Shown: positions 17,126-23,308 of the stretch, one piece after another
How the letters are laid out: every line of letters begins with the position of its first letter
Numbering within the stretch: the stretch's first letter is position 1
Assembly: GCA_963715815.1 (NCBI GenBank)
Contig: OY970278.1
Span: 1,674,001-1,738,000 of the forward strand
DNA from: JAFAMS01 sp963715815
Lineage (GTDB): Bacteria > Vulcanimicrobiota > Vulcanimicrobiia > Vulcanimicrobiales > Vulcanimicrobiaceae
Length of the DNA stretch: 64,000 nt
Reading direction: 5' to 3'
Position numbers and translations under genes: made by a program
The notes under the pieces: model-generated
Seen by the model: only the letters and a program-made list of their open reading frames with translations
What the model was told of the DNA's origin: nothing
The model's database searches: none

Positions 17126-17416
17126 GTGTTAGTTCTCAGCCGCAAGCTCAATCAAGCCATTATGATTGGCGACGACGTGCGGATTATTGTCGTGTCCGTC
17201 GATCGCGACCAGGTCAAATTGGGCATCGATGCGCCACGGGCGATCGCAGTCCATCGCTCGGAAATCTACGACGAGATCCAGCGCCAGAACCGTGAAGCCG
17301 CGACTTCAATGTTGCAACCGGGCCCCGTCGCTACACCGACGACCGCCCAGCTCCGGCCCGGCCCCGCAAAACTTCCGGCTGCGAAAAGACCGAAGCCGCT
17401 AAAGCCTCCGACGTAA
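17126..17416 (+). CDS. csrA: Carbon storage regulator CsrA (translational repressor), with C-terminal tail
   Basis: 96 residues. The first ~55 form the whole CsrA fold: MLVLSRKLNQAIMIGDDVRI, then VKLGIDAPRAIAVHRSEIYDEI, with the RNA-contacting leucines and arginines near residues 2-6 and the Arg in the AVHRSEIY segment. CsrA dimers bind GGA motifs in mRNA leaders and block ribosomes. Residues 56-96 are an extra Pro/Ala/Lys-rich tail (for example LPAAKRPKPLKPPT), longer than in enterobacterial CsrA (61 residues). GTG 17126 has GGGAGG at 17115-17120. Its last codons overlap the flagellin 1 promoter. The likely targets are the flagellin leaders that follow. Confidence 0.95.
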   Translation: MLVLSRKLNQAIMIGDDVRIIVVSVDRDQVKLGIDAPRAIAVHRSEIYDEIQRQNREAATSMLQPGPVATPTTAQLRPGPAKLPAAKRPKPLKPPT

Positions 17417-17427
17417 ACGGCCGATAC
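17400..17427 (+). promoter_or_regulatory. Sigma-28-type promoter for flagellin 1
   Basis: TAAAGCCT at 17400-17407, 12 nt, GCCGATAC at 17420-17427. This is the best sigma-28 match in the window and overlaps the end of csrA. The expected start near 17434 gives a leader of about 54 nt to flagellin 1. Confidence 0.8.
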
Positions 17428-17438
17428 GAACCATTAGT

Positions 17439-17453
17439 GGGACAGGACGTCCC
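17439..17453 (+). promoter_or_regulatory. CsrA-type hairpin in flagellin 1 leader
   Basis: GGGAC at 17439-17443 pairs with GTCCC at 17449-17453, leaving AGGAC as the loop. ACAGGACGT resembles the CsrA consensus (ACARGGAUGU), with GGA exposed. It starts about 5 nt after the predicted transcription start and ends 21 nt before the AAGGAGGA SD at 17475-17482, itself a GGA site, so one CsrA dimer could bridge both. Confidence 0.6.
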
Positions 17454-17487
17454 CGTATTTGCCTGACACTTATCAAGGAGGAACTTC

Positions 17488-18729
17488 ATGCCAGGTATTG
17501 GCGGCATCTCCATTGCTACCAACCTACTGGCGAATGCGGTTTCGCTGAACCTGAACCGGAATCAAGGCATGTTGCAGACTGCTGTGACCCGGTTGTCGAG
17601 TGGTTTGCGCATCAACAATGCCGCAGATGACCCGTCAGGATTGGCGATTGCCACGCGACTCAATTTGCAGTCGCAAGGCTTCGATCAGGGTAGTCTCAAT
17701 ATTCAGGACGCGAACAACGCGGCGACGACCGCCGAAGGCGCGCTCCAAACTGAGACCAACATCCTGCAACGTATTCGCGATCTCGCAGTCGAGGCGTCAT
17801 CCGACATTACGTCGGATTCGGACAAGCTCAGCCTGCAGGCGGAAGTCTCGCAGCTGCTGCTCGAGATCAACCGCATTTCCCAGAACACGAACTTCAACGG
17901 TGCCTACCTGCTTTCGGGCTCGCACGAAGGTTTCACGCCGCAGATCAACTTCAATGCGGTCGTAAACTCGAACTCCGTGCTCGCAACGCAGATTACCGTT
18001 GGAGCAAGCAATACGCTTGTTAACAACATCACGTATTTGGCGACGAACAACAGCTCGATCGACGGAACGCTCGAGTTGCAAGTCGCCCAGCTGACGTCGA
18101 CGCAACAGGGCGTAATCTTCTCGTTCCTGTGCTCCGCGACGAACTTCTATCAGCAAGTAAGTATTGCTACGGTGGCCGCCAATGGTCAGTACATCACGTT
18201 CTTCTGGGACGGTGTAACGATTGTTACGGGCGCCTGCATCGGTACGTTGGACGTCGGCGTGACGACCTACTTAAAGATCACGCAGTACGTTTCAGCGGCA
18301 TCGAATCCCAGTAACCCGGCTTTTACAGTCCAAGATGGTCCGAACCAAGGCGCGGTCATTTCGATCGGCTTCTTGGCAACGAACACACAAACGTTGCGGA
18401 TCAGCAACATCAACGTCGCCGGCTCGATCGGTACCGGATCCGGTACGATCGCAGCAGAAGACGTGATCGGCCAAGTCGACTACGCGCTCACGCAGCTGCT
18501 CGGAACTCGAGCACAGCTCGGCGCGATCATGGTCCGACTCGGAGAAGACGAAGACAACAACAACATCGCCGCAGTCAACTTGACCGCGTCGGCTTCGAAC
18601 ATCACCGATCTCAACGTGGCCCAGGAAACGACCGAATACACCAAGCTTCAAATCTTGGTCCAAGTCGGAACCTCGGTCTTGGCACAGTCCAACGTCAACG
18701 CCCAATCGGTACTCGCGCTCTTCAGATAG
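17488..18729 (+). CDS. fliC: Flagellin 1
   Basis: 413-residue filament subunit. The N-terminal D0/D1 part has SIATNLLANAVSLNLNRNQ, then RLSSGLRINNAADDPSGLAIA, and NRISQNTNFNGAYLLSG. The C-terminal D1/D0 part has ITDLNVAQETTEYTKLQILVQ and SVLAQSNVNAQSVLALFR. The middle (about 150-330) is a beta-rich domain with two cysteines, C215 (FSFLC) and C250 (TGACIG), conserved in all four paralogues; flagellins usually lack cysteine. ATG 17488 follows SD AAGGAGGA. This copy is the most divergent of the four in the central domain and is the only one with a full sigma-28 promoter in front. Confidence 0.97.
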   Translation: MPGIGGISIATNLLANAVSLNLNRNQGMLQTAVTRLSSGLRINNAADDPSGLAIATRLNLQSQGFDQGSLNIQDANNAATTAEGALQTETNILQRIRDLAVEASSDITSDSDKLSLQAEVSQLLLEINRISQNTNFNGAYLLSGSHEGFTPQINFNAVVNSNSVLATQITVGASNTLVNNITYLATNNSSIDGTLELQVAQLTSTQQGVIFSFLCSATNFYQQVSIATVAANGQYITFFWDGVTIVTGACIGTLDVGVTTYLKITQYVSAASNPSNPAFTVQDGPNQGAVISIGFLATNTQTLRISNINVAGSIGTGSGTIAAEDVIGQVDYALTQLLGTRAQLGAIMVRLGEDEDNNNIAAVNLTASASNITDLNVAQETTEYTKLQILVQVGTSVLAQSNVNAQSVLALFR

Positions 18730-18759
18730 CGCCTGAACCCGGGTTTGATCGCCAAGGGG

Positions 18760-18787
18760 GCCCCGCGCAAGTGGGGCTTCTCCTTTT
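18760..18787 (+). terminator. Terminator-like hairpin after flagellin 1
   Basis: GCCCCGC at 18760-18766 pairs with GTGGGGC at 18771-18777 (one G-T pair) around a GCAA loop, followed by TTCTCCTTTT. It starts 30 bp after the flagellin 1 stop. Confidence 0.65.
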
Positions 18788-18837
18788 GTCCGGCCTTTTG
18801 AGCGGCTTCGGGCATGGCGGCACGCGGGTGCCCTCGC

Positions 18838-18859
18838 CGGCTCGCTAAGAGCCGTTTTT
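18838..18859 (+). terminator. Second terminator between flagellin 1 and 2
   Basis: CGGCTC at 18838-18843 pairs with GAGCCG at 18849-18854 and is followed by TTTTT at 18855-18859. A perfect 12-bp palindrome, ACCCCCGGGGGT, lies just downstream at 18872-18883. Two terminators in a row suggest flagellin 1 is transcribed separately from flagellins 2-4. Confidence 0.65.
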
Positions 18860-18969
18860 GCGTCGTTTGGCACCCCCGGGGGTTAAGCTTTTGTAAATTG
18901 GCCTCTAGAAGCTAAAGTTTCGCGCAGGGGAGCAGGGGGAGGGGCCTCCTGGTGGCGTATTGGGAGGCA

Positions 18970-18989
18970 GCGGGCTATGGATGGTCCGC
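18970..18989 (+). promoter_or_regulatory. Possible CsrA hairpin in flagellin 2 leader (weak)
   Basis: GCGG at 18970-18973 can pair with CCGC at 18986-18989, leaving a 12-nt loop that contains TGGAT. It ends 16 nt before the AAGGAGGA SD at 19006-19013. The stem is only 4 bp, so this is the weakest of the four flagellin leader hairpins. A perfect TAAAGTTT at 18913-18920 lies upstream, but no sigma-28 -10 follows at the right distance. Confidence 0.3.
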
Positions 18990-19017
18990 ATGTCAGGCAA
19001 AAATCAAGGAGGATTCT

Positions 19018-20262
19018 ATGCCAGGTATTGGTGGCATCTCAATTGCAACCAACCTTTTGGCGAATGCCGTTTCGCTCAACTTAAACCGGAATCAGGGCAT
19101 GCTGCAAACTGCCGTGACCCGGTTGTCGAGCGGTCTCCGGGTCAACACGGCCGCAGACGACCCCTCGGGACTTGCAATCGCTACTCGCCTCAACGCCCAA
19201 TCGGCGGCGTTCGACCAGGCGAGCTACAACGTCCAAGACATGAACAACGCAGCGACCGTCGCGGACGGCGCCCTGCAGACGGAAACCAACATTCTGCAGC
19301 GCATCCGCAACCTTGCTGTCGAAGCCGCGTCGGACGTTACGTCAGACAGCGACAAGATCAGCTTGCAAGCTGAAGTCTCGCAGCTGCTTCTTGAAGTCAA
19401 CCGCATCTCGCAGAATACGAACTTTAACGGTCAGTATCTGCTAAGCGGTGTCCATGAGGGCTTCACGCCGCAGACCAACTTCAACGCAGTAATTTACTCG
19501 AACTCTGTGCTCGGTCAAGCCATCACGGTCGGGGCGAATAACACGCTGGTCAACACCGTGACGTATCTTGCCACGAACAACAGCTCGATCGACGGAACGC
19601 TGGAACTTCAAGTTGCGCAGCTCACGGCTACGCAACAGGGAATCATTTTCTCATTCCTGTGCTCGTCGACGAATTTCTATCAGCAAGTTAGCCTCTCAAC
19701 GATCGGTAACGGCGCACCGTCCTACATCAACTTCTTCTGGGATGGCGTTACGGTCACGGCGGGTGCTTGCATCGGAACCGTCGACGTCGGCGTGACCTCG
19801 TATATCAAGATCACGCAGTACGTTAGCGCGGCCTCCAATCCGAACAACCCTGCATTCACGATTCAAGACGGCTCGCTGGAAGGCGCAGTCATCTCGATCG
19901 GGATCCAGGCAACGAACACCCAGACGTTGCGTCTATCGAACGTTAACGTCGCGGGTTCGATTGGAACCGGCAGCGGTACGATCGCAGCGGAAGACGCGAT
20001 CGGTCAGATCGACTACGCCCTCAACGCGTTGCTCACGCAGCGTGCTTTGATCGGCGCCGTTGTCAATCGTTTGAACGAAGACGAGGACAACAACAACATC
20101 GCCGCGGTCAACCTTACGGCATCCGCGTCGAACATCACGGATCTCAACGTCGCAGGCGAGACGACCGAATACACCAAGCTGCAAGTCTTGGTCCAAGTCG
20201 GAACGTCCGTGTTGGCGCAGGCCAATACGAACGCGTCGTCCATCCTCGCGCTGTTCAGGTAA
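19018..20262 (+). CDS. fliC: Flagellin 2
   Basis: 414 residues. Its first 65 residues differ from flagellin 1 at only a few positions (for example RVNTAADDPSGLA), and it is nearly identical to flagellin 3 throughout. Conserved N- and C-terminal flagellin segments are intact (NRISQNTNFNGQYLLSG and VQVGTSVLAQANTNASSILALFR). The central domain keeps both cysteines, C215 and C251. The open frame reaches back to 18952, but ATG 19018 starts the conserved MPGIGGISIATN and has AAGGAGGA at 19006-19013. It is followed by a long hairpin and then flagellin 3. Confidence 0.96.
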   Translation: MPGIGGISIATNLLANAVSLNLNRNQGMLQTAVTRLSSGLRVNTAADDPSGLAIATRLNAQSAAFDQASYNVQDMNNAATVADGALQTETNILQRIRNLAVEAASDVTSDSDKISLQAEVSQLLLEVNRISQNTNFNGQYLLSGVHEGFTPQTNFNAVIYSNSVLGQAITVGANNTLVNTVTYLATNNSSIDGTLELQVAQLTATQQGIIFSFLCSSTNFYQQVSLSTIGNGAPSYINFFWDGVTVTAGACIGTVDVGVTSYIKITQYVSAASNPNNPAFTIQDGSLEGAVISIGIQATNTQTLRLSNVNVAGSIGTGSGTIAAEDAIGQIDYALNALLTQRALIGAVVNRLNEDEDNNNIAAVNLTASASNITDLNVAGETTEYTKLQVLVQVGTSVLAQANTNASSILALFR

Positions 20263-20278
20263 TAGCCGCTTAGTCTTC

Positions 20279-20304
20279 GGCGGACTCGCTTTGGCGAGTC
20301 CGCC
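20279..20304 (+). terminator. 11-bp hairpin after flagellin 2 (no U-tract)
   Basis: GGCGGACTCGC at 20279-20289 pairs perfectly with GCGAGTCCGCC at 20294-20304 around TTTG. No run of T follows (GGGGAC instead), so it may be an mRNA-stabilising or attenuating hairpin between co-transcribed flagellins and not an efficient terminator. Confidence 0.5.
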
Positions 20305-20315
20305 GGGGACGGCAC

Positions 20316-20333
20316 ACTGAGAGGAGGTTGATA
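20316..20333 (+). repeat. Orphan extended SD sequence, copy 1
   Basis: ACTGAGAGGAGGTTGATA lies about 113 nt upstream of the flagellin 3 start. It nearly matches the copy at 21737-21754. A TTG 1 nt after AGGAGG could open only a 9-codon frame, too close for normal initiation. It stands next to the hairpin at 20279-20304 in the same arrangement as the second copy. Confidence 0.45.
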
Positions 20334-20387
20334 ACAACACCAAACGCACCTCAATAAAATTGAATATCGAAAAAGTCTTTAGGAATA

Positions 20388-20401
20388 GGAAAAGGATTTC
20401 C
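20388..20401 (+). promoter_or_regulatory. CsrA-type hairpin in flagellin 3 leader
   Basis: GGAAA at 20388-20392 pairs with TTTCC at 20397-20401, displaying exactly AGGA in the loop. It ends 26 nt upstream of the SD AAGGAGGAGGA at 20428-20438. A further AGGA lies just 5' at 20381-20384. Confidence 0.5.
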
Positions 20402-20445
20402 CGAGCTGCACTTTGTCGGCTCGGTTCAAGGAGGAGGAAAAGACC

Positions 20446-21690
20446 ATGCCAGGTATTGGCGGAATTTCCATTGCCACTAATCTATTAGCGAATGCCGTTA
20501 GCCTGAACTTGAACAAGAATCAGGGCTTTCTGCAAACTGCCGTGACTAGGCTCTCGAGCGGTCTTCGGATCAACACGGCCGCAGACGACCCCTCGGGGCT
20601 CGCGATCGCCACTCGCCTTAACGCCCAATCGTCGGCGTTCGATCAGGCGAGCTACAACGTCCAAGATGCCAACAACGCAGCGACCGTCGCGGACGGCGCC
20701 CTGCAGACGGAAACCAACATTCTGCAGCGTATCCGCGACCTTGCTGTCGAAGCCGCGTCGGACGTTACGTCGGACAGCGACAAGGTCAGCTTGCAAGCCG
20801 AAGTCTCGCAGCTGCTTCTTGAAGTCAACCGCATTTCGCAGAATACGAACTTTAACGGTCAGTATCTGCTAAGCGGTGTCCACGAGGGCTTCACGCCGCA
20901 GACCAACTTCAACGCGATCGCCTACTCGAACGCGGTTCTCGGTCAAGCCATCACGGTCGGCGCGAACAACACGCTGGTCAACACCGTGACGTATCTTGCC
21001 ACGAACAACAGCTCGATCGACGGAACGCTGGAACTTCAAGTTGCGCAGCTCACGGCTACGCAACAGGGAATCATCTTCTCGTTCCTGTGCACCTCGACGA
21101 ACTTCTACCAGCAAGTTAGCCTCTCGACGATCGGTAACGGTGCACCGTCGTACATCGCCTTCTTCTGGGATGGCGTAACGGTTACGTCGGGCGCTTGCAT
21201 CGGAACGGTCGACGTCGGCGTGACGTCCTACATCAAAGTCACGCAGTACGTCAGCGCGGCCTCCAATCCGAACAACCCTGCGTTCACGATTCAAGACGGC
21301 GCGCTGGAAGGCGCAGTCATCTCGATCGGGATCCAGGCAACGAACACCCAGACGTTGCGTCTATCGAACGTTAACGTCGCGGGTTCGATTGGAACCGGCA
21401 ACGGTACGATCGCAGCGGAAGACGCGATCGGTCAGATCGACTACGCCCTCAACGCGTTGCTCACGCAGCGTGCTTTGATCGGCGCCGTCGTCAACCGTCT
21501 GAACGAGGACGAGGACAACAACAACATCGCCGCGGTCAACCTTACGGCATCCGCGTCGCAAATCACGGATCTCAACGTCGCAGGCGAAACCACCGAATAC
21601 ACCAAGCTGCAAGTCTTGGTCCAAGTCGGAACGTCCGTGTTGGCACAATCCAATACGAACGCGGATTCAGTCCTGGCGCTGTTCAGATAA
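20446..21690 (+). CDS. fliC: Flagellin 3
   Basis: 414 residues, almost the same protein as flagellin 2; most differences are conservative (for example IAYSNAVLGQ versus VIYSNSVLGQ). DNA identity between the two is also very high over long stretches, pointing to recent duplication or gene conversion. Both conserved cysteines are present (FSFLC, SGACIG). ATG 20446 is preferred over an in-frame upstream start because it begins MPGIGGISIATN and follows AAGGAGGAGGA with a 7-nt gap. The stop is followed by AAAAAAATCCC and a 13-bp hairpin. Confidence 0.96.
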   Translation: MPGIGGISIATNLLANAVSLNLNKNQGFLQTAVTRLSSGLRINTAADDPSGLAIATRLNAQSSAFDQASYNVQDANNAATVADGALQTETNILQRIRDLAVEAASDVTSDSDKVSLQAEVSQLLLEVNRISQNTNFNGQYLLSGVHEGFTPQTNFNAIAYSNAVLGQAITVGANNTLVNTVTYLATNNSSIDGTLELQVAQLTATQQGIIFSFLCTSTNFYQQVSLSTIGNGAPSYIAFFWDGVTVTSGACIGTVDVGVTSYIKVTQYVSAASNPNNPAFTIQDGALEGAVISIGIQATNTQTLRLSNVNVAGSIGTGNGTIAAEDAIGQIDYALNALLTQRALIGAVVNRLNEDEDNNNIAAVNLTASASQITDLNVAGETTEYTKLQVLVQVGTSVLAQSNTNADSVLALFR

Positions 21691-21703
21691 AAAAATCCCA
21701 GTT

Positions 21704-21733
21704 TTGGCGGGTCCACTTCGGTGGACCCGCCAA
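21704..21733 (+). terminator. 13-bp hairpin with TTCG loop after flagellin 3
   Basis: TTGGCGGGTCCAC at 21704-21716 pairs perfectly with GTGGACCCGCCAA at 21721-21733 around the very stable TTCG tetraloop. No T-run follows, but an A7 run precedes it (21689-21695), so on the opposite strand it would look like a terminator. It occupies the same relative position as the hairpin after flagellin 2. Confidence 0.5.
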
Positions 21734-21736
21734 TAA

Positions 21737-21754
21737 CACTTGAGAGGAGGTGAT
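21737..21754 (+). repeat. Orphan extended SD sequence, copy 2
   Basis: CACTTGAGAGGAGGTGAT contains AGGAGGTGAT, a perfect complement of the typical 16S rRNA 3' end, yet no ATG, GTG or TTG lies at a usable distance and flagellin 4 starts about 145 nt further on. It matches the copy at 20316-20333 in sequence and in position after the flagellin hairpin. Confidence 0.45.
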
Positions 21755-21836
21755 ACACAGCGCTCGCCGCAAACGCGCGCCGGCAAAAAACAGCCCCGGA
21801 ATAAAACTGAAGAAAAGACAGTAACATCTTTTCGCT

Positions 21837-21854
21837 ACATCTTTAGGAGGATGT
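21837..21854 (+). promoter_or_regulatory. CsrA-type hairpin in flagellin 4 leader
   Basis: ACATC at 21837-21841 pairs with GATGT at 21850-21854, leaving TTTAGGAG as loop with GGA exposed. It ends 27 nt before the AAGGAGGA SD at 21882-21889. Confidence 0.5.
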
Positions 21855-21896
21855 TCCGGGTTCGCGATGCGGGCTCGGATCAAGGAGGAAAGGATT

Positions 21897-23141
21897 ATGC
21901 CAGGAGTCGGTGGGCTATCCATAGCCACCAACTTACTCGCGAATGCTGTTACTTTGAATTTGAACCTGAATCAAAACAGGCTTCAAACCGTTGTAACACA
22001 GCTTTCGAGCGGGTTGCGGATCAACTCGGCCGCAGATGACCCCTCGGGACTAGCAATCGCTACTCGCCTCAATGCCCAATCGGCGGCATTCGATCAGGCG
22101 AGTTACAACGTCCAAGATGCCAACAACGCAGTTACGGTCGCGGACGGCGCCCTGCAGACGGAAACCAACATTCTGCAACGCGTCCGAAATCTAGCCGTTG
22201 AGGCCGCTTCTGACGTTACGTCTGACAACGACAAGTTGAGTCTGCAAGCGGAGGTCTCTCAGCTTTTGCTCGAGATCAATCGTATCTCGCAGAATACCAA
22301 CTTTAACGGTCAGTATCTGCTGAGTGGAGCCAACGAAGGTTTCACGCCGCAGATCGCGTTCAACGCGGTCATCTATTCCAACTCGGTGCTAGGTCAGCTA
22401 ATCACGACCGGTGCGAATAACACGCTGGTCAACAACGTGACCTACCTCGCGAGCAACAACAGCTCGATCGACGGAACCCTTGAGCTGCAAGTCGCACAGC
22501 TCTCGACGACGCAACAGGGAATCATTTTCTCGTTCCTGTGCACGTCGACGAACTTCTACCAGCAAGTCAGCCTCTCGACGATCACCAACGGCGCTCCATC
22601 GTACGTCCAGTTCTTCTGGGATGGGGTGACGATCACGTCGGGCGCTTGCATAGGAACCGTGGACGTCGGCGTGACCTCGTACATCAAGATCACGCAATAC
22701 GTCAGCGCGGCCTCCAACCCGAGCAACCCCGCCTTCACGATCCAGGATGGTTCGGAGGAAGGCTCGGTCGTCTCGTTTGGCATCCAAGCGACCAACACCC
22801 AGACGTTACGGCTCTCGAACCTCAACGTCGCAGGCTCCATCGGGACTGGCAACGGAACGATCGCGGCGGAAGACGCAATCGGCCAGATCGATTATGCCCT
22901 CGACCAAGTTCTTGGGGCGCGTGCGCTTTTGGGCGCGATCGTCAACCGGCTGAACGAGGATGAGGACAACAACAACATCGCATCCGTCAACCTGACGGCG
23001 GCGGCGTCGCAAATCACGGATCTGAACGTTGCTTCGGCAACGACCGAATTCACCAAGCTGCAAATCTTGGTGCAAGTCGGCACGTCGGTGCTGGCCCAGG
23101 GCAACACCAACGCGCAGTCCGTCCTCAGCCTATTTCGCTAA
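21897..23141 (+). CDS. fliC: Flagellin 4
   Basis: 414 residues. It is closest to flagellins 2 and 3 but with a distinct N-terminus (MPGVGGLSIATNLLANAVTLNLNLNQNRLQ) and C-terminal changes (NVASATTEFTKLQILVQ). Both central cysteines are kept (FSFLCT and SGACIG). Conserved RLNAQSAAFDQASYNVQDAN and VLAQGNTNAQSVLSLFR mark the two ends of the D0/D1 core. ATG 21897 follows AAGGAGGA. It is the last gene of the array; a hairpin terminator follows before the glycosyltransferase genes. Confidence 0.96.
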   Translation: MPGVGGLSIATNLLANAVTLNLNLNQNRLQTVVTQLSSGLRINSAADDPSGLAIATRLNAQSAAFDQASYNVQDANNAVTVADGALQTETNILQRVRNLAVEAASDVTSDNDKLSLQAEVSQLLLEINRISQNTNFNGQYLLSGANEGFTPQIAFNAVIYSNSVLGQLITTGANNTLVNNVTYLASNNSSIDGTLELQVAQLSTTQQGIIFSFLCTSTNFYQQVSLSTITNGAPSYVQFFWDGVTITSGACIGTVDVGVTSYIKITQYVSAASNPSNPAFTIQDGSEEGSVVSFGIQATNTQTLRLSNLNVAGSIGTGNGTIAAEDAIGQIDYALDQVLGARALLGAIVNRLNEDEDNNNIASVNLTAAASQITDLNVASATTEFTKLQILVQVGTSVLAQGNTNAQSVLSLFR

Positions 23142-23197
23142 CCTAACGGCGACTGGAGCTCCGACGGCCCCACCGACCACGGCGGGGACGCCGGGGT

Positions 23198-23246
23198 AGG
23201 AGCCGGGCGGGCCTGCCTGCGGGCGGGCCCGCTGCTCCTCCCCTTT
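23198..23246 (+). terminator. Terminator-like hairpin after the flagellin array
   Basis: AGGAGCCGGGC at 23198-23208 pairs with GCCCG at 23227-23231 plus GCTCCT at 23234-23239, with a 2-nt bulge, and is followed by CCCCTTTT. The loop is GC-rich and could pair further. Confidence 0.55.
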
Positions 23247-23282
23247 TGAGCCCGGGCGCTCAAGCAAAACCCCTCAGAATCC

Positions 23283-23308
23283 GATGAACCTAATGAGAGA
23301 GGTTCATC
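23283..23308 (+). promoter_or_regulatory. 9-bp inverted repeat abutting glycosyltransferase start
   Basis: GATGAACCT at 23283-23291 is the exact inverse of AGGTTCATC at 23300-23308, and the ATG begins at 23309. The only SD-like bases (GAGAGG) lie in the loop and 3' arm, so folding of the mRNA would mask them. A degenerate sigma-28 site (TCAAGCAA at 23260, N12, TCCGATGA at 23280) overlaps the 5' arm. If that promoter were used, the hairpin would be lost from the transcript and the repeat would instead be an operator. Confidence 0.4.

Noticed and set aside
18913..18941. Sigma-28 promoter before flagellin 2
   Set aside because: TAAAGTTT at 18913-18920 is a perfect -35, but the position for the -10 reads CAGGGGGA, with no GCCGATA-like element.
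18952..19017. N-terminal extension of flagellin 2 (22 extra residues)
   Set aside because: The other three flagellins start at MPG[I/V]GG, and AAGGAGGA sits right before ATG 19018; similar extensions before flagellins 3 and 4 are rejected for the same reason.
21751..21825. Small basic peptide frame (24 codons, GTG start) after the orphan SD upstream of flagellin 4
   Set aside because: The GTG overlaps the SD itself, leaving no spacer for initiation, and the peptide is not similar to the short frame at the equivalent place before flagellin 3.
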